A DNA stretch of 64,000 nt from Dioscorea cayenensis subsp. rotundata. Its lineage: Eukaryota > Streptophyta > Magnoliopsida > Dioscoreales > Dioscoreaceae. This document shows, one piece after another, positions 1 to 11,512 of the stretch. Made by a program: the position numbers and the translations under genes. How positions within the stretch are numbered: the first letter of the stretch is position 1; each line of letters starts with the position of its first letter. The stretch lies in the NCBI RefSeq assembly GCF_009730915.1, contig NC_052480.1, positions 2,232,001-2,296,000 on the forward strand, in the 5' to 3' direction. Under the pieces are notes generated by a model that worked only from the letters and a program-made list of their open reading frames with translations, was not told where the DNA came from and made no database searches.

Positions 1-1116
1 TAATGTAGTTCTTAATGTTTAAAACATATTATTTAGCGTTAATTTTATTATTTACAGCTTTAAAAATTTATTCATAAAAGGTTTAAATATTTTTGTTCAC
101 CGCTTAAATATATTCTATAATGTTTAAATATATAAAAACCTGCTTAAATATAGTTTTTATAGTTTAAAATGAATGATTTCACCGAAATTGTTTGGTTTAC
201 ATATGTTAATTTCCGAGCTGGTTCCGACGAACGTCAAGAAGAAAATATTTATCGAGGTCAACCGACTTGATGGATGCTATTGTTCCGAACCACTCTGCTC
301 AAAGGCAAGATGAGGGGACAACCTCTATCGCTACCAACGCCTGCTCTTCTACTTCCAGCCCCACCACGCGCACGCATTCCCTCGACGCCGAGAAGGCCTC
401 CCTACCCCGCCAGATTGCAGAACAACCCCTACCACGACAACGACAAATTTCGAGTGTGCGTCTCTCACTCACTGGCAGCTCCCTCCACCGAGGGCGAAAT
501 TTCTAATCGATCTACATTAGATGAAGATGTCACTACAACTCTTATGCAGGCGTGCTAGATATTGATGACCGAGTATTCTCGGCTTGTCGCTTGTGTTGAG
601 GCACTGGAAGGACGTTTCACAATCGATCGCTGCTCGGCCCCTCCAAAGAAATGGCACCCGCCGAACGAGGCGCCGGAATCTACAACGATGACATCATCGG
701 GTGGCCATTCCAAGACGGCTACATCTCAAAAAGACTTGCGAAAAAGAGGAGAATAATCATCGCTCGTCTCCACCGCTACCGACGATGAAAGTAACAATAG
801 CAACACCATCGGCATACATGTCAAGCATCGAAGTCCGCTACCATCTGATGACATGGCCACGACGCTGGAGGACATCAGATGATGCGGCTGCTGCTACGTG
901 CTAAGAAGATCGCTTGTTCTCTGTTAACGAAATCCCTCGACCGCTGGAACTGGTCACGCAGAGTGTCAGCATCAAATATGGACACAATCCTCAAGAACAA
1001 GAACAAGCTAAAGGGTGTGTATCCCGTTGATGATGCTGCTGCGGGCTACGGCTGAGAAGATCGCTGAATTTGTTGCCATGGCCGCGTCGCGACCGGCAAG
1101 ATCGCGATCGGCTGTA

Positions 1117-1330
1117 CAAAATCCCACAATAACAACAACCATGTAAAGATGTGTATCATGGTTGATGCTCAGCCGCTATCCCCGCGATCGCCGCGACACA
1201 ATCCCACAACAACAACAACCATGTAAGGATGTGCTCATGGGTTGATGCCGTCACTGCCGTCTCCTCGGATCGGGCTTTGATACAATCCCACAACAACCAT
1301 GTAAGGATGTGTCTCTGCGGTTGATGTTGC
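1117..1330. repeat. Three imperfect direct repeats of about 50 bp
   Basis: Three copies start near 1117, 1197 and 1282. Each has the order ATCCCACAA, (CAA)n, CCATGTAA(A/G)GATGTG, then a GGTTGATG ending. Spacing is about 80-85 bases. The third copy lacks one or two of the CAA triplets. No coding role is visible. Confidence 0.75.
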
Positions 1331-4300
1331 CGCCGCCCCGCATCGAAGGAAGATGTCATTGGTGCCGAACACTCGCCAAGGCTCAACGACAAGATCCCAC
1401 TGAAGACCCCGACCGAGAAAACGAGAGAGATGATCAAGGCTCAATCAACAATTGGATGAGACGGCTCTGGAAAGTCTTTGTTCAAGAAGAAAATGGGTCA
1501 GCTAATCGCTGGCCTTAACAAATACGAAAGCAGGAGTTGATGAGGATCTTCCTCAATCGCCGCATGGACTGTGTAAGTTTAAAGTTTTTTTATGATAGTG
1601 TTTAAATGTTTATATATTATCATTTAATTTATCTATTTAACGCTTTAATTATTTATAATATCATTTGAAAAATTGATAATATTATTTAAATATTTACAAT
1701 ATGGTCTAATTATATCCATATCGCTTTAACCTCAGCATTGTCGCGGTGGAAGAAACGACGTTGTCAGCACCACACAGGATAAATTATACACTCTGCTTGA
1801 AGGAAAGGAGATGGTCACAGATGATGTGATAGACGCTTTCAGATGCATAATACAAAAGTCGAGTAAAATGCCATATCCTCATACGAAGCGCGCCATCACA
1901 CTACTCACTGCTACCGCTTTATGTCAAAGCAGCTGACGACGATGATATGAAACTACTACGGCTAGGATCAAGATGTCGTACTGTAAGTAACTTGCATGAA
2001 CTTCAAATTGTACATCCTCCCGATAATCACGAATGGCCACTTCCATGTCCCTGCCCTCGATACAATGAGATAAACAAGAATACAAGCATTATTCTTCATG
2101 CGCGGGTACGAGTAAAGACGCTGTTGGATCATGGTAAGTTCTTTAATAAATTATGTCCGATTAATAGTGTACGGTATTTAATCGTATTCTAATCTCAACT
2201 TGCATATCTCGACAATGAATCTATTCGACATTTGTGTCGACATGGAGTTCATGCAGTCGGCGTTTACCTCAAAGTACCCACTAGTGCATGACATGGAAAC
2301 CCCACGCCAAAAACAAGAAAGCGCTGATCTGCGGCTGCCTATGTTATGCGGTTTATCGAAAGCAATTACCGACTGAGAAGCCACGCTACTAGGCATGCAT
2401 GGCTTTCACCCCGAGATTAAAGTACAGTTACCCGCATACTTAAGGAGGGAGGCCCTGCGTCCATGAGAAAGGGGGATCAGTCACTAAGCTGGTTAAATTT
2501 TTTGTTTTCCATAAACGAGAATTAGTAGTATGTCAATGTAAAATTTTGTTTCGAATGTAAACCAGGACAAATGCAATTCATTGTTTTTGTTTGTCAAGAA
2601 CATGACTTAGAGTATCCTCAATGTAAATTTTGTTTTGTTTTCAATTAGTAAATCGTGTTAAATTCCATCTGGCCACTTCATTTTTAATTTATGTTGTCAG
2701 TTGTTTACCTTTCGCTTTCATTGTTTTAAATTTACCATCTATCGCTTTAAATATCGACAAGAAATATTTAAAAATTACTGCTTCTATTTACAATAACATC
2801 GTCTCCGCTAAATAAAATGCGCTCACCGTGAAAAATAAGAGTTTATCTCGTCTTAAATATGAAAAGTCGCACTCAATCTGATTGTTTCTCTTTAGAAGTC
2901 ACTTTATCTACAATGCCTAGTCGGCGGTATCGCTTTCATTGCAAGATCTACTGATTGTGACCTGATCCACGGGCGGGCACTGTAATGTAACTCTGCAGAC
3001 ATCAAACGCTGCATGACTTTCGATCCCTTTCGCTAGACGCCCTAAACGCCTTCTCGTACAGCGGTACGCAAACGGCTCACAATTTCAGTCCCAAGGCTTG
3101 TCATCGCTCGGGTATGGGGAATATAGCTCCCATATACGCCCGCTTTGTAATTGTCGACGATGTGAAGTAGCCGCTAATAAATCGATTGAACGCTGGGTGT
3201 ACGTCCAGATTATTACAGCAAGCAGTTGTTTGCGGCAAGGGATACCATAAACTCGCGATCTCGAGATACGTAACAAGTTCTCGATGGCAAGATCTCCAGG
3301 AGTTGCCGTGACTGGCCGATCACTCGTAACGATCATCGACACAACGACCATCACGGCGATTTCGGCTATCCCCGATAATTATCTCTACCTCTGAATGTAT
3401 GTCTGCATAAGTAGGTTCCCATTTGTTCGTCTTTGCTGACACCGGCTATATAACATGCGATGAACTGAACCCTCTGCAAAGATAATGTTAAACAAAGCGA
3501 TTAGGTTAAAATAATTTAGAAACTCGAGTATAGGTAAAACATATCTGCAGACAATTTTATGAGAGGTACGCACTACATGTAGTACACTAATGAATGTGAT
3601 CAGAGTATCTTTGAAGTCGACCATATCGTAGCTGGAACGACTCCGTCGAGCATTTGAATATATCTCACCCCAACTGAGCATTCACCTCCATCAGATAATT
3701 CACCAATATGCCATATCCGATTTATTAATCAACGAGTGATGGGCTCCCGTGATGTGGGCCTGAGTTCATTCATGGTATCATCGAATTTTTAGCGGGTGGA
3801 TGCCTCACGCAATGCGAAAGCATATAGACCAACACTCTCCCCAATGCCTCCCCAAGTCCGAGCATTGGCTTTGATAAAATTGGCCTCCCATATGTCGAAG
3901 ACAAGATGCATGTGGCGAAGAAGGGAAGACTCGCAATTGGTGTCACAAGGGCCTCTTTGGACTCGTCTCGACACGAAGGTAATTATCCCATGATAATCTC
4001 CTTCCTCGTAGCATCACCTAACCTGGATATGAACCAAGTCCATTGGCATCGGTCTTGTGCGGCGATAGGACCGGGCGACGTGGAAAAACCATTGTTTCGA
4101 TCTTTCCCTACGGCACCTGCTGATAGAGTACCCCGATACTTTCCAAGGAGGTGGGGTACAATCGAGAAACTACTGGCATTGCAAGCCCTCTTGAATCCCA
4201 CAATACACGCATTCGAAAGAAAAGAATGCGTTTAAAAATGATCACCGTCTCTCCATTATCGCGACTGTCGGGGTTTGTCTCGACCTCCTATCCACATACC

Positions 4301-4849
4301 AAAGCAACAAATCGTAGTCTGAGATGTCACCGCCGCGTCGAGGACAACCCGGCATGCTCTTTTCCCAATCTAACCCTCGCTTGTATGGTATGTGGATACT
4401 ATGTTCCGCAACATGTCCTTCTCCGAACGTCGGCGGCTTCAGTACAAGGGTCTTGACCCTGAGCTTCCTCGAATCACCTCGCTGCCACATTTTTGGGACG
4501 CTGGATGTGATGCGAACCTATTCCACCACGTGCAAGTGTGACGGGTTGGTGTCTTGATTTTGAAAAGTATTTTTATTATACTCTGATGTATGAAGGCGCT
4601 AAATGACAAACCACTCGGCAGCTAGATCCCACATTCACCGATGTTTTTCGCTTTTTGCTGAATTTGAAGTCAAAATTTCTGTTTGATTGCAAAATTTTGC
4701 ACGTCCCCTGAAATGTTCAACACTCATCAAAACGTTGTCCGATATCCAACGACAATACTTCTGTAATAATTTGACGTAGAAGTAGACATCCCACACCGCG
4801 TGGTCACGGCGGGTTGAACGGAGCGCCATGCAGAATCAATTCCTGCCAA

Positions 4850-5385
4850 TACTTCAGCTTAAATGAAAGAGTCAATATTTTAAGCAGAGAATAGATCATG
4901 AGTGATAAAGTAAACTTTTAAATGATAAATTAAAGAAGTTAAACAATGAACAATTAACTTAAATGAATAGTACAAGATTTTTAACCAGATGGTCACATAC
5001 TTAAACAATAATAAACCTATACTAGTCGCGATCAAATAAAAGAGAAGGAACTTATACACGAGAAAACTTGTTTTTATTAGGATTCGGATACACTGCACAT
5101 TGTCTCATCTCTCAACAACAAGATCAACTATGGTGGGCATTTGAAGATGGAGTGCACGTCGACACATCCGCCGGAAGTCAACATCGCTTTTCTATCGGAC
5201 AAACCATTTTATATCCATCGGTGTGATAAACTTCACCCTCGATAAGGGAAACTTTGAGACCCCATCGCTCACATATCTCAACTAACACCAACTCCTAAGA
5301 AGATCGAGCCGTGAACATTAGCACTCTTCCTCTCCCGCTGTCATCCTGCAATACCACAAAAACTCTCCATAATATATCGGCCGAA
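4850..5385 (+). repeat. Diverged direct repeat, copy 1
   Basis: This block is collinear with 7035-7520. Shared landmarks in order are ACTTCAGC followed by TCAATATTTTA-GCAGAG, a TTTAAA-rich stretch, ACAACAAGATC(A/G)ACTATG, CATGGAGCGCAC-like and AAATCAAC-like words, ATAAACTTCACC, and ACCACAAAAAC(T/C)CTCCATAATA. The copies are about 2.2 kb apart and clearly old. Confidence 0.6.
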
Positions 5386-7034
5386 AACCAAATCGTACAA
5401 ACAAATGAAGAAAAGAAGAAAAAGAAGAAGAAGAAGAAAAAGAAGAAGAAGATATAAAGAATAAACATCAATCAGAAAGGCAAACAGTGTACAACAGTAT
5501 GCATAAAGGTTAGACTAAACGTGATGTGATTGGGAGTATTTTTCCCTCCATCCCAAGGGCAAGGAAATATATGCTCACTATCCCGAGGAAGCTTACATTG
5601 TCATCACTCAAGGAAAGTTCTCACCTTATCATGAGTCTCCTGCTTTAAACGCTGCTTTTTATGTTTTCTAAACCGATACATATAGTGTTTAAACTAACGG
5701 TTAACTGCTTTAAATAAATTCTATATCATTTAAATAATATGTAAAACCGCTTTAAATATAGTGATTTAACTGTTTTAAAATATATGTTATCTGCTTAAAT
5801 TGAATGCTTTCATCGACATCCCGGGTCAACTGTTAAAACATCTTTTATGTATTTGCTTAAACACCGTCGTCACTGCTTAAAGAGTAAATCGATTATTGCT
5901 TTAACATTTTGTTTTGTTTATAATGCCCTTTTTTGTTTCTCAAATTATTTTAACTATGTCTCTGCTTTAAATTTCACAAGTTATCACAAGTTCACACTCA
6001 AATAAGTCTGTTTGTTTAAAATATTTAAACGCTTACAATGGAGAATCCGATTAAACATCGAGGTTCACACTCAAATAAGCTTGCTTTCATTTAAAATAAA
6101 ATATTTACAACATTTACAACATTTACAACGCCTTCTCTGACCTGAAACACGCGAGTGCGACCGCTCGCTCTATTAAGATTTCGGCTTGACTCACCAAGTA
6201 TCCTCGTGACATCTCGAATGCTCACGGTACGGGCTGTAGCAACACGCAGACATCAACTCGAACTCGCACAACGTAGGAACGCAACACATTAGGTTAAGCA
6301 AACACATTCATAAAAACGCTCTATTAATCAAATGTGTCATGGTCCCGGACTTAGCGAAGATCCCAGAGTTAAACACGTAAAAGTAATATTCGTATAATCG
6401 GTACGAAACATTCTTAAAGGGTGTAAGAACACTCTCAAGTGATAAATATCAATCTCCGGTTTTGAGCGATCGTTTCATGCATCTTCCTCCTCTAGAGAAT
6501 CCCGCAATCAAGCAATGAGTGAGAGTTTCCTTTCACGTAAGTCGAAATGCCCGGCTTAATTGCTCACCCGTCATCCACGACTGGGAATCCTCCGTGACGT
6601 TTAGGCACATTTCACTGGGAATTTCGACTCGGCAAGAAAAGATAGCGTTTTAACTTGTTGCGTGATTACGGCCGATTGATTCTTAAGATGAGGACTGATC
6701 ATGAGACATCCTTTAAGATAGAGATGATCTTCAAATTTTGTCCGACTCCAGAAAGTCATCATACAAGTGGCTGCAGTGAGAGAGGAGGAGGATCGACGAC
6801 GCAACGAGGGAGTGGTTGTCCATGGAAGGGTTCTTTCTCGTCATTTATGGTGTAAAAGTCCATCGCTGTGTTGACGCCTCATATCCGAGTAGGAAACGCA
6901 TAAAGGGACTCGAGATCGATCGATCACAACGAACGGGTGTTCGGATGATCTATGCTACGCGCACGCAAGAATTCACTGCCGTGACTAATTCTTCATGCAC
7001 GGACTACCATAACCTCGCCACTGCCACCCGCCAA

Positions 7035-7520
7035 CACTTCAGCCCAAACGAAAAATCAATATTTTACGCAGAGACTTTGAGAATCTTACATGTTAATATG
7101 AATAGTTAAACAGAAAGATAAATTTAAATCGAGATCGACAATTATTAAACAAATTTGTAAATATATTTAAACAGATAATAGCAAATAGTTAAAACAAGAT
7201 TTAAAAATATACAACTAGATAACCATAAACGAGAAGAACTACCATATAACGAGAAGAACTTTTTACAACGAAATGAACTCATTTTCGTGAAGATCTCGAC
7301 AATGGCACATCGTCTGCTCTCGACAACAAGATCGACTATGCCTCATTTTCACAGCATGGAGCGCACTCTGACCAAATCCGATGGAAATCAACTTCATTTT
7401 CTCATTGGAGAAACCAATTTATATATTTTGGGTATAATAAACTTCACCTGCACTCGCTTCTCGAAACAGATTTACATCTATCATTACCACAAAAACCCTC
7501 CATAATAAACACCCGAGTAA
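7035..7520 (+). repeat. Diverged direct repeat, copy 2
   Basis: This is the second copy of the block at 4850-5385, with the same landmark words in the same order. It ends with ACCACAAAAACCCTCCATAATA at about 7488. No open reading frame is shared by the two copies, which argues against a conserved protein. Confidence 0.6.
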
Positions 7521-7860
7521 TGGTCAAAATGATAAAGAACGTAAGAGATTCTCACCAGACACGGTAAACCGCGAACTCGAAGTCGAAACAAACCAAATGA
7601 GGAGAAATGAGGAAGAACAAGATGTAATGCTACTTCTAGCGTCATTGTCTATCGAAAACCAAGCGAAAGCCTTCTGAAAAAGTTGGACATGATGCGATTT
7701 TGCCTTTTTCCACCATTTTCAAGGGTAAAAATGGATTTCACAAATGGACGTGGGGGTAAAAGGGAGTTAAACACTAACTGGAAGTGTTGTCCCGGGTGTG
7801 TAAAAGTAGGAGGGTTTCTGGGAAGTTTGCAAATTACGACAAAGGGTAATGCAAGTAATT

Positions 7861-10036
7861 ATTAATTATATATAAATTTTTATTAAATATATATGTTATA
7901 ATGAAATAATGTAAATAGTTAAAAAAATAATAATAAAATGATTATGGGTCCTATTTTATAGTATAATAATTATGGGAGATAATTTAATAAGTAAGAATTT
8001 AATGGATTGATGAAGTGACATAGACATTAAACTCTAGGATAGTCTAATATATTACTAAATCATAATAATTTATTAATAAAGTTTGGATGTTATATTCCAG
8101 TCTATTCATTTATTTATGTTGCACAAGAATTTGAAATATGAAAACTAGGAAATAAATATTTTTTTTTAAAAAAAAAAAATACTGAAGTACAGCAAAAGTC
8201 CACTTATGTTAATTAATCAAACTTATTTGTAAACCAAAAAAAAATGTGAAAAATGCACGTCATTGAGGTCTGCGTTGACAATAATTATTGACTGGCATGT
8301 TTGGCCAATGCTTTATTAATAGAAGCATTGCCATCTAATTCTGTAACATGTTGAACCCATTTAAAATGTTGGGATTAAATTTTCTATTGGTTTGATGTCA
8401 ATCAAATGTGAGAATAGTAAATTTGGCAGAAGGACATGTGCCTGAAACATATTTAAATATATAATTATGACACCCAACCCAATGCAGTTGTAAAAAAAAA
8501 AAAAAAATGTTTTAATAAGAATCAAAGTCCAAGTTGGCGGATCATTAACATGCCGTGTTAATTTGTATATTACAAAAAAAATATGAATAATAATCGATGT
8601 AGGGGTATGGTGTTCATGTTATTACTAGGAGAAAATTCAAACATCAGTTAACTTAAAATAAAAATACATGTGAGTTGAGGTATTAAATTTTTATTTGTGC
8701 ATGTTATTGATGTTTAGCCGGTTCACATTCATATGTCAAAAAAAAAAAATTATTAGAGTAAATATGATGTGATAGAAATAATTATATCAAAATCAGAATA
8801 TGAAAATAATATGATCTGTTGACATTTGATATGATATGATGTAAATATAATAGAATTATTAAATGATCTATGTTTAATTTTCACAAAATAAAACATTATA
8901 AACTAAGAATAATGTTTCATGTATAATATTCACAGGGTTGTATTTTTTTTCTGTGATGTATCTGTTTGTTATCTCTGTCATTTGCTCATAGTAGAACTAT
9001 TGTAATTCTCTTAACACTTGTGTTTTCTTGTCTCTTGTTTATACTTGATCTTTTATTTTAATCTAAGTTTTAAAGGGTTGAAACACACCAACAATATAAA
9101 TTCAAACCAAGTAATAGTGTTTATATAAAATCATAATTAATCTCAAACAAACATGCCAATTTAATAATCATATATACGAGTGCTTGTAAATTTAAAATCA
9201 AAGTAAGTTTGTTATCAGTCGTTGGATAAAAATTCAACAGTTTTTATCAATTTTTTTATTTATATCATTGTGCTTAAAAATAGTAGCACAGTTAAAAAAT
9301 AGGATGCATGATATTTTAATACCATCCATTTAGTATTGGTACAATTATTTGGCATTCTCTCTCTCTCTCCATTGTTCATTTATTGGTCTACAATCAAAAT
9401 CACTATGTCTCTCTCTTGCTTTTTAAATTCTAAGGGTGTTGTTATCAATGTTCCCAGAGGGTGTTTTCTCATCATATATTAGCAAATTTTGAATAGTAAT
9501 ATTGATTTATTTGAAAAACTACCGATCATTTTGCTAAATTTAAGTGACATTTATTATTTATATAAATTAAAGTAAAAAATGTATTTTTAACTCATCCACA
9601 CTGTTCACAAGTTTATCAATATGAGAATATTGAAATCATAAATATAATAATATCAAAATATTTTGAATATAATCATTATCTAGTACAGTGAATTGTTACT
9701 TTAATGATAAATATGTAGATTCAAAATTGAATCTTTGGGTAAATAACATTGTTGTGATACTCTAATCATAAAATATAATATATCACCAAGTTAATAAATC
9801 TCTTGTGAATTAATTAAATTATCTTAATTGTTATACTATTGTACTTATTTGTTTTTTTTATAACTTTTTATAAAATAATATTTATTGTTTTATAAAAAAA
9901 TAAATATATAATTTAAAAATTCAACTCTGCATAAAAGAAGTTGTGCGTACATATAGATAGACATGAAGTAATAGTATTATTATATTATTTTAAAAAGAAA
10001 CACAAAGCGACTAGATTTAAAAAAAATAGAGATGTG
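7861..10036. other. AT-rich intergenic DNA, no gene seen
   Basis: The composition changes sharply at about 7860 to AT-rich sequence with poly-A and poly-T runs. No open frame reaches 60 codons and I see no RNA gene or recognisable transposon end. Confidence 0.6.
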
Positions 10037-10420
10037 TAGGGCCATAAATGAACCGAGCCAAGACGAGTATCATCAGCCTCGAACTCAACTAGAGCTCGTT
10101 CGAGCCATTTTTTTTTGTGATCGAGCTCGACTTGCTAAAAAGTTCAAGTAGCTCGAGCTCGGCTCGTTTAAGCTCGATTAGCTTATATACAAAAGTATTT
10201 TTGTAATTTAATATAGTTTATATAATTATGTATTTTTATAATTTATATATAAATAAATTAATATTTTATATATAAAAGCTCGTTTGGGCTCGCGAGGCTC
10301 ACGAGCTGAGTATTTTTGGGCTCGAGCTCTGCTCGGCTCGTGAAAAATCGAATCGAATTCAAACATTGACCGAGCCGATCTCGAGTAGCTCACGAGTATC
10401 TTGGCTCATTTACACCCCTA
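10037..10420. mobile_element. hAT-like MITE (384 bp)
   Basis: The left end reads TAGGGCCATAAATGAACCGA. The reverse complement of the right end reads TAGGGGTGTAAATGAGCCAA, an imperfect terminal inverted repeat. Flanks are GAGATGTG (10029-10036) and GAGGTGTG (10421-10428), an 8-bp duplication with one mismatch, the size typical of hAT elements. The interior is rich in GAGCTCG words and AT, with no transposase. Confidence 0.8.
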
Positions 10421-11512
10421 GAGGTGTGCACAAACCTCAACAAACCAAATAAGGTCAGGGTCCAAATATACACGGCACTGAACCACCTACACATAACAAT
10501 TAATACTTTCACAAATATATTTTCATCTATATTTCGAATTCTTATTATTTCGGAAGAATTTTAATAGAAACCGACTGCTAATAGGGCACTTAATCATTTA
10601 TAAGAATTATAATAATGTTGACCACCACCAGTCGTCCTCTGGAAATGGGCACGAGGTACATGCATCTTTCCCACCCTGACAAACTTCCTCATTACCGAAT
10701 GGCAAGGCGACAAGCATCAGAGACATGCACATGACAAAGCCCAAGAATCTCAACAAACACCTTTTCCTTGTCTTCATTTTATCTGGATATTTGGGATTAA
10801 TTTCGAATTTTTCTTAAAATAAATATTTAATATTAAAAAAAAATCTGATATCTATAAATAAAAAATGATGATTACTAATCTACCAAACTTACAAAGGAGT
10901 GTATACAAAAATTTTAAAATAAATAATTTTACAGTTACATCTTTACCCTGCAGGATGGAAAGGGAAAGAAATGACTGAGAGTTGAATGGATTAAAAATAA
11001 TAAATTTTAGCTTCACTTAAAATAAGTGAAATAAAATTTATATATATATATATATATATAACTTCAGATGGTTTAAAATCAAAATCAAAATCAAAAACAT
11101 TTTTTCCCAAGATACATGAATCTCAAGTTTCAGATGCTTAACAGTGAATGACCATCTCTGTCTTCAATTATTTTTTTTAATTTCTTCACAAAAAAAAAAA
11201 AAATCTTACCTTAACCTCTTTTTTTTAATAATAACAGCACATGATAATAAAGAATAAATACACTACAATTATTAAATATGAGGATCATTATCTAAAAATG
11301 ACAATAAAATGGGCATGCACCATGCCTTACTCAAATACACAACATGTCTTTGCCACTATTGCGTTTCTAATGATTTCTCCGCAAAACAATGGCCTGAGAA
11401 TCTCATCTTAAACAAGTGACATATGAACTAGAATATTGAGGCCGCGGCTGCACCATTGTTCTTATTTTATCAATTAACATTCAAAGTGAAGAGGATCAAA
11501 CCCAACAGCATA
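10421..11512. other. AT-rich 3' flank of the urease gene
   Basis: Intergenic, AT-rich, with an (AT)n tract at about 11039-11060 and poly-A/poly-T runs. No gene was recognised. The stretch just below 11513 should hold the urease 3' untranslated region. Confidence 0.5.

Larger units (their letters stand above)
1..7860. other. Unclassified CG-containing, TTTAAA-rich repeat region without credible genes
   Basis: No open frame here is longer than about 110 codons and none resembles a known protein. The DNA differs from its surroundings. It has many CG dinucleotides and ATCG/CGATCG words, broken by AT-rich blocks in which TTTAAA or TTTAAAT recurs every 20-40 bases (about 1-180, 1575-1730, 2700-2860, 4860-5000, 5640-6130, 7100-7250). 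A purine GAA/GAAA tract lies at about 5405-5452. Two diverged direct copies (about 4850-5385 and 7035-7520) and a triplet of 50-bp repeats (1117-1330) lie inside. It may be a decayed transposon or a lineage-specific repeat, but no terminal repeats or target duplications were found. Confidence 0.5.

Noticed and set aside
267-906. Several overlapping open frames of 60-94 codons near the left end
   Set aside because: Three frames are open at once, compositions are arbitrary, no domain is recognisable, and the longer repeats nearby are non-coding.
3906-4490. Open frames of 72-109 codons on both strands
   Set aside because: Opposite-strand shadows of each other without motif, start context or conserved counterpart in the direct repeat.
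6330-6400. Resemblance to 5S ribosomal RNA (CCCGGACTTAGCGAAGATCCCAGAGTTAA)
   Set aside because: Only a short stretch resembles the conserved GGATCCCATCAGAACTCCG and AGTTAAGC parts; the A, IE and C boxes are not in place.
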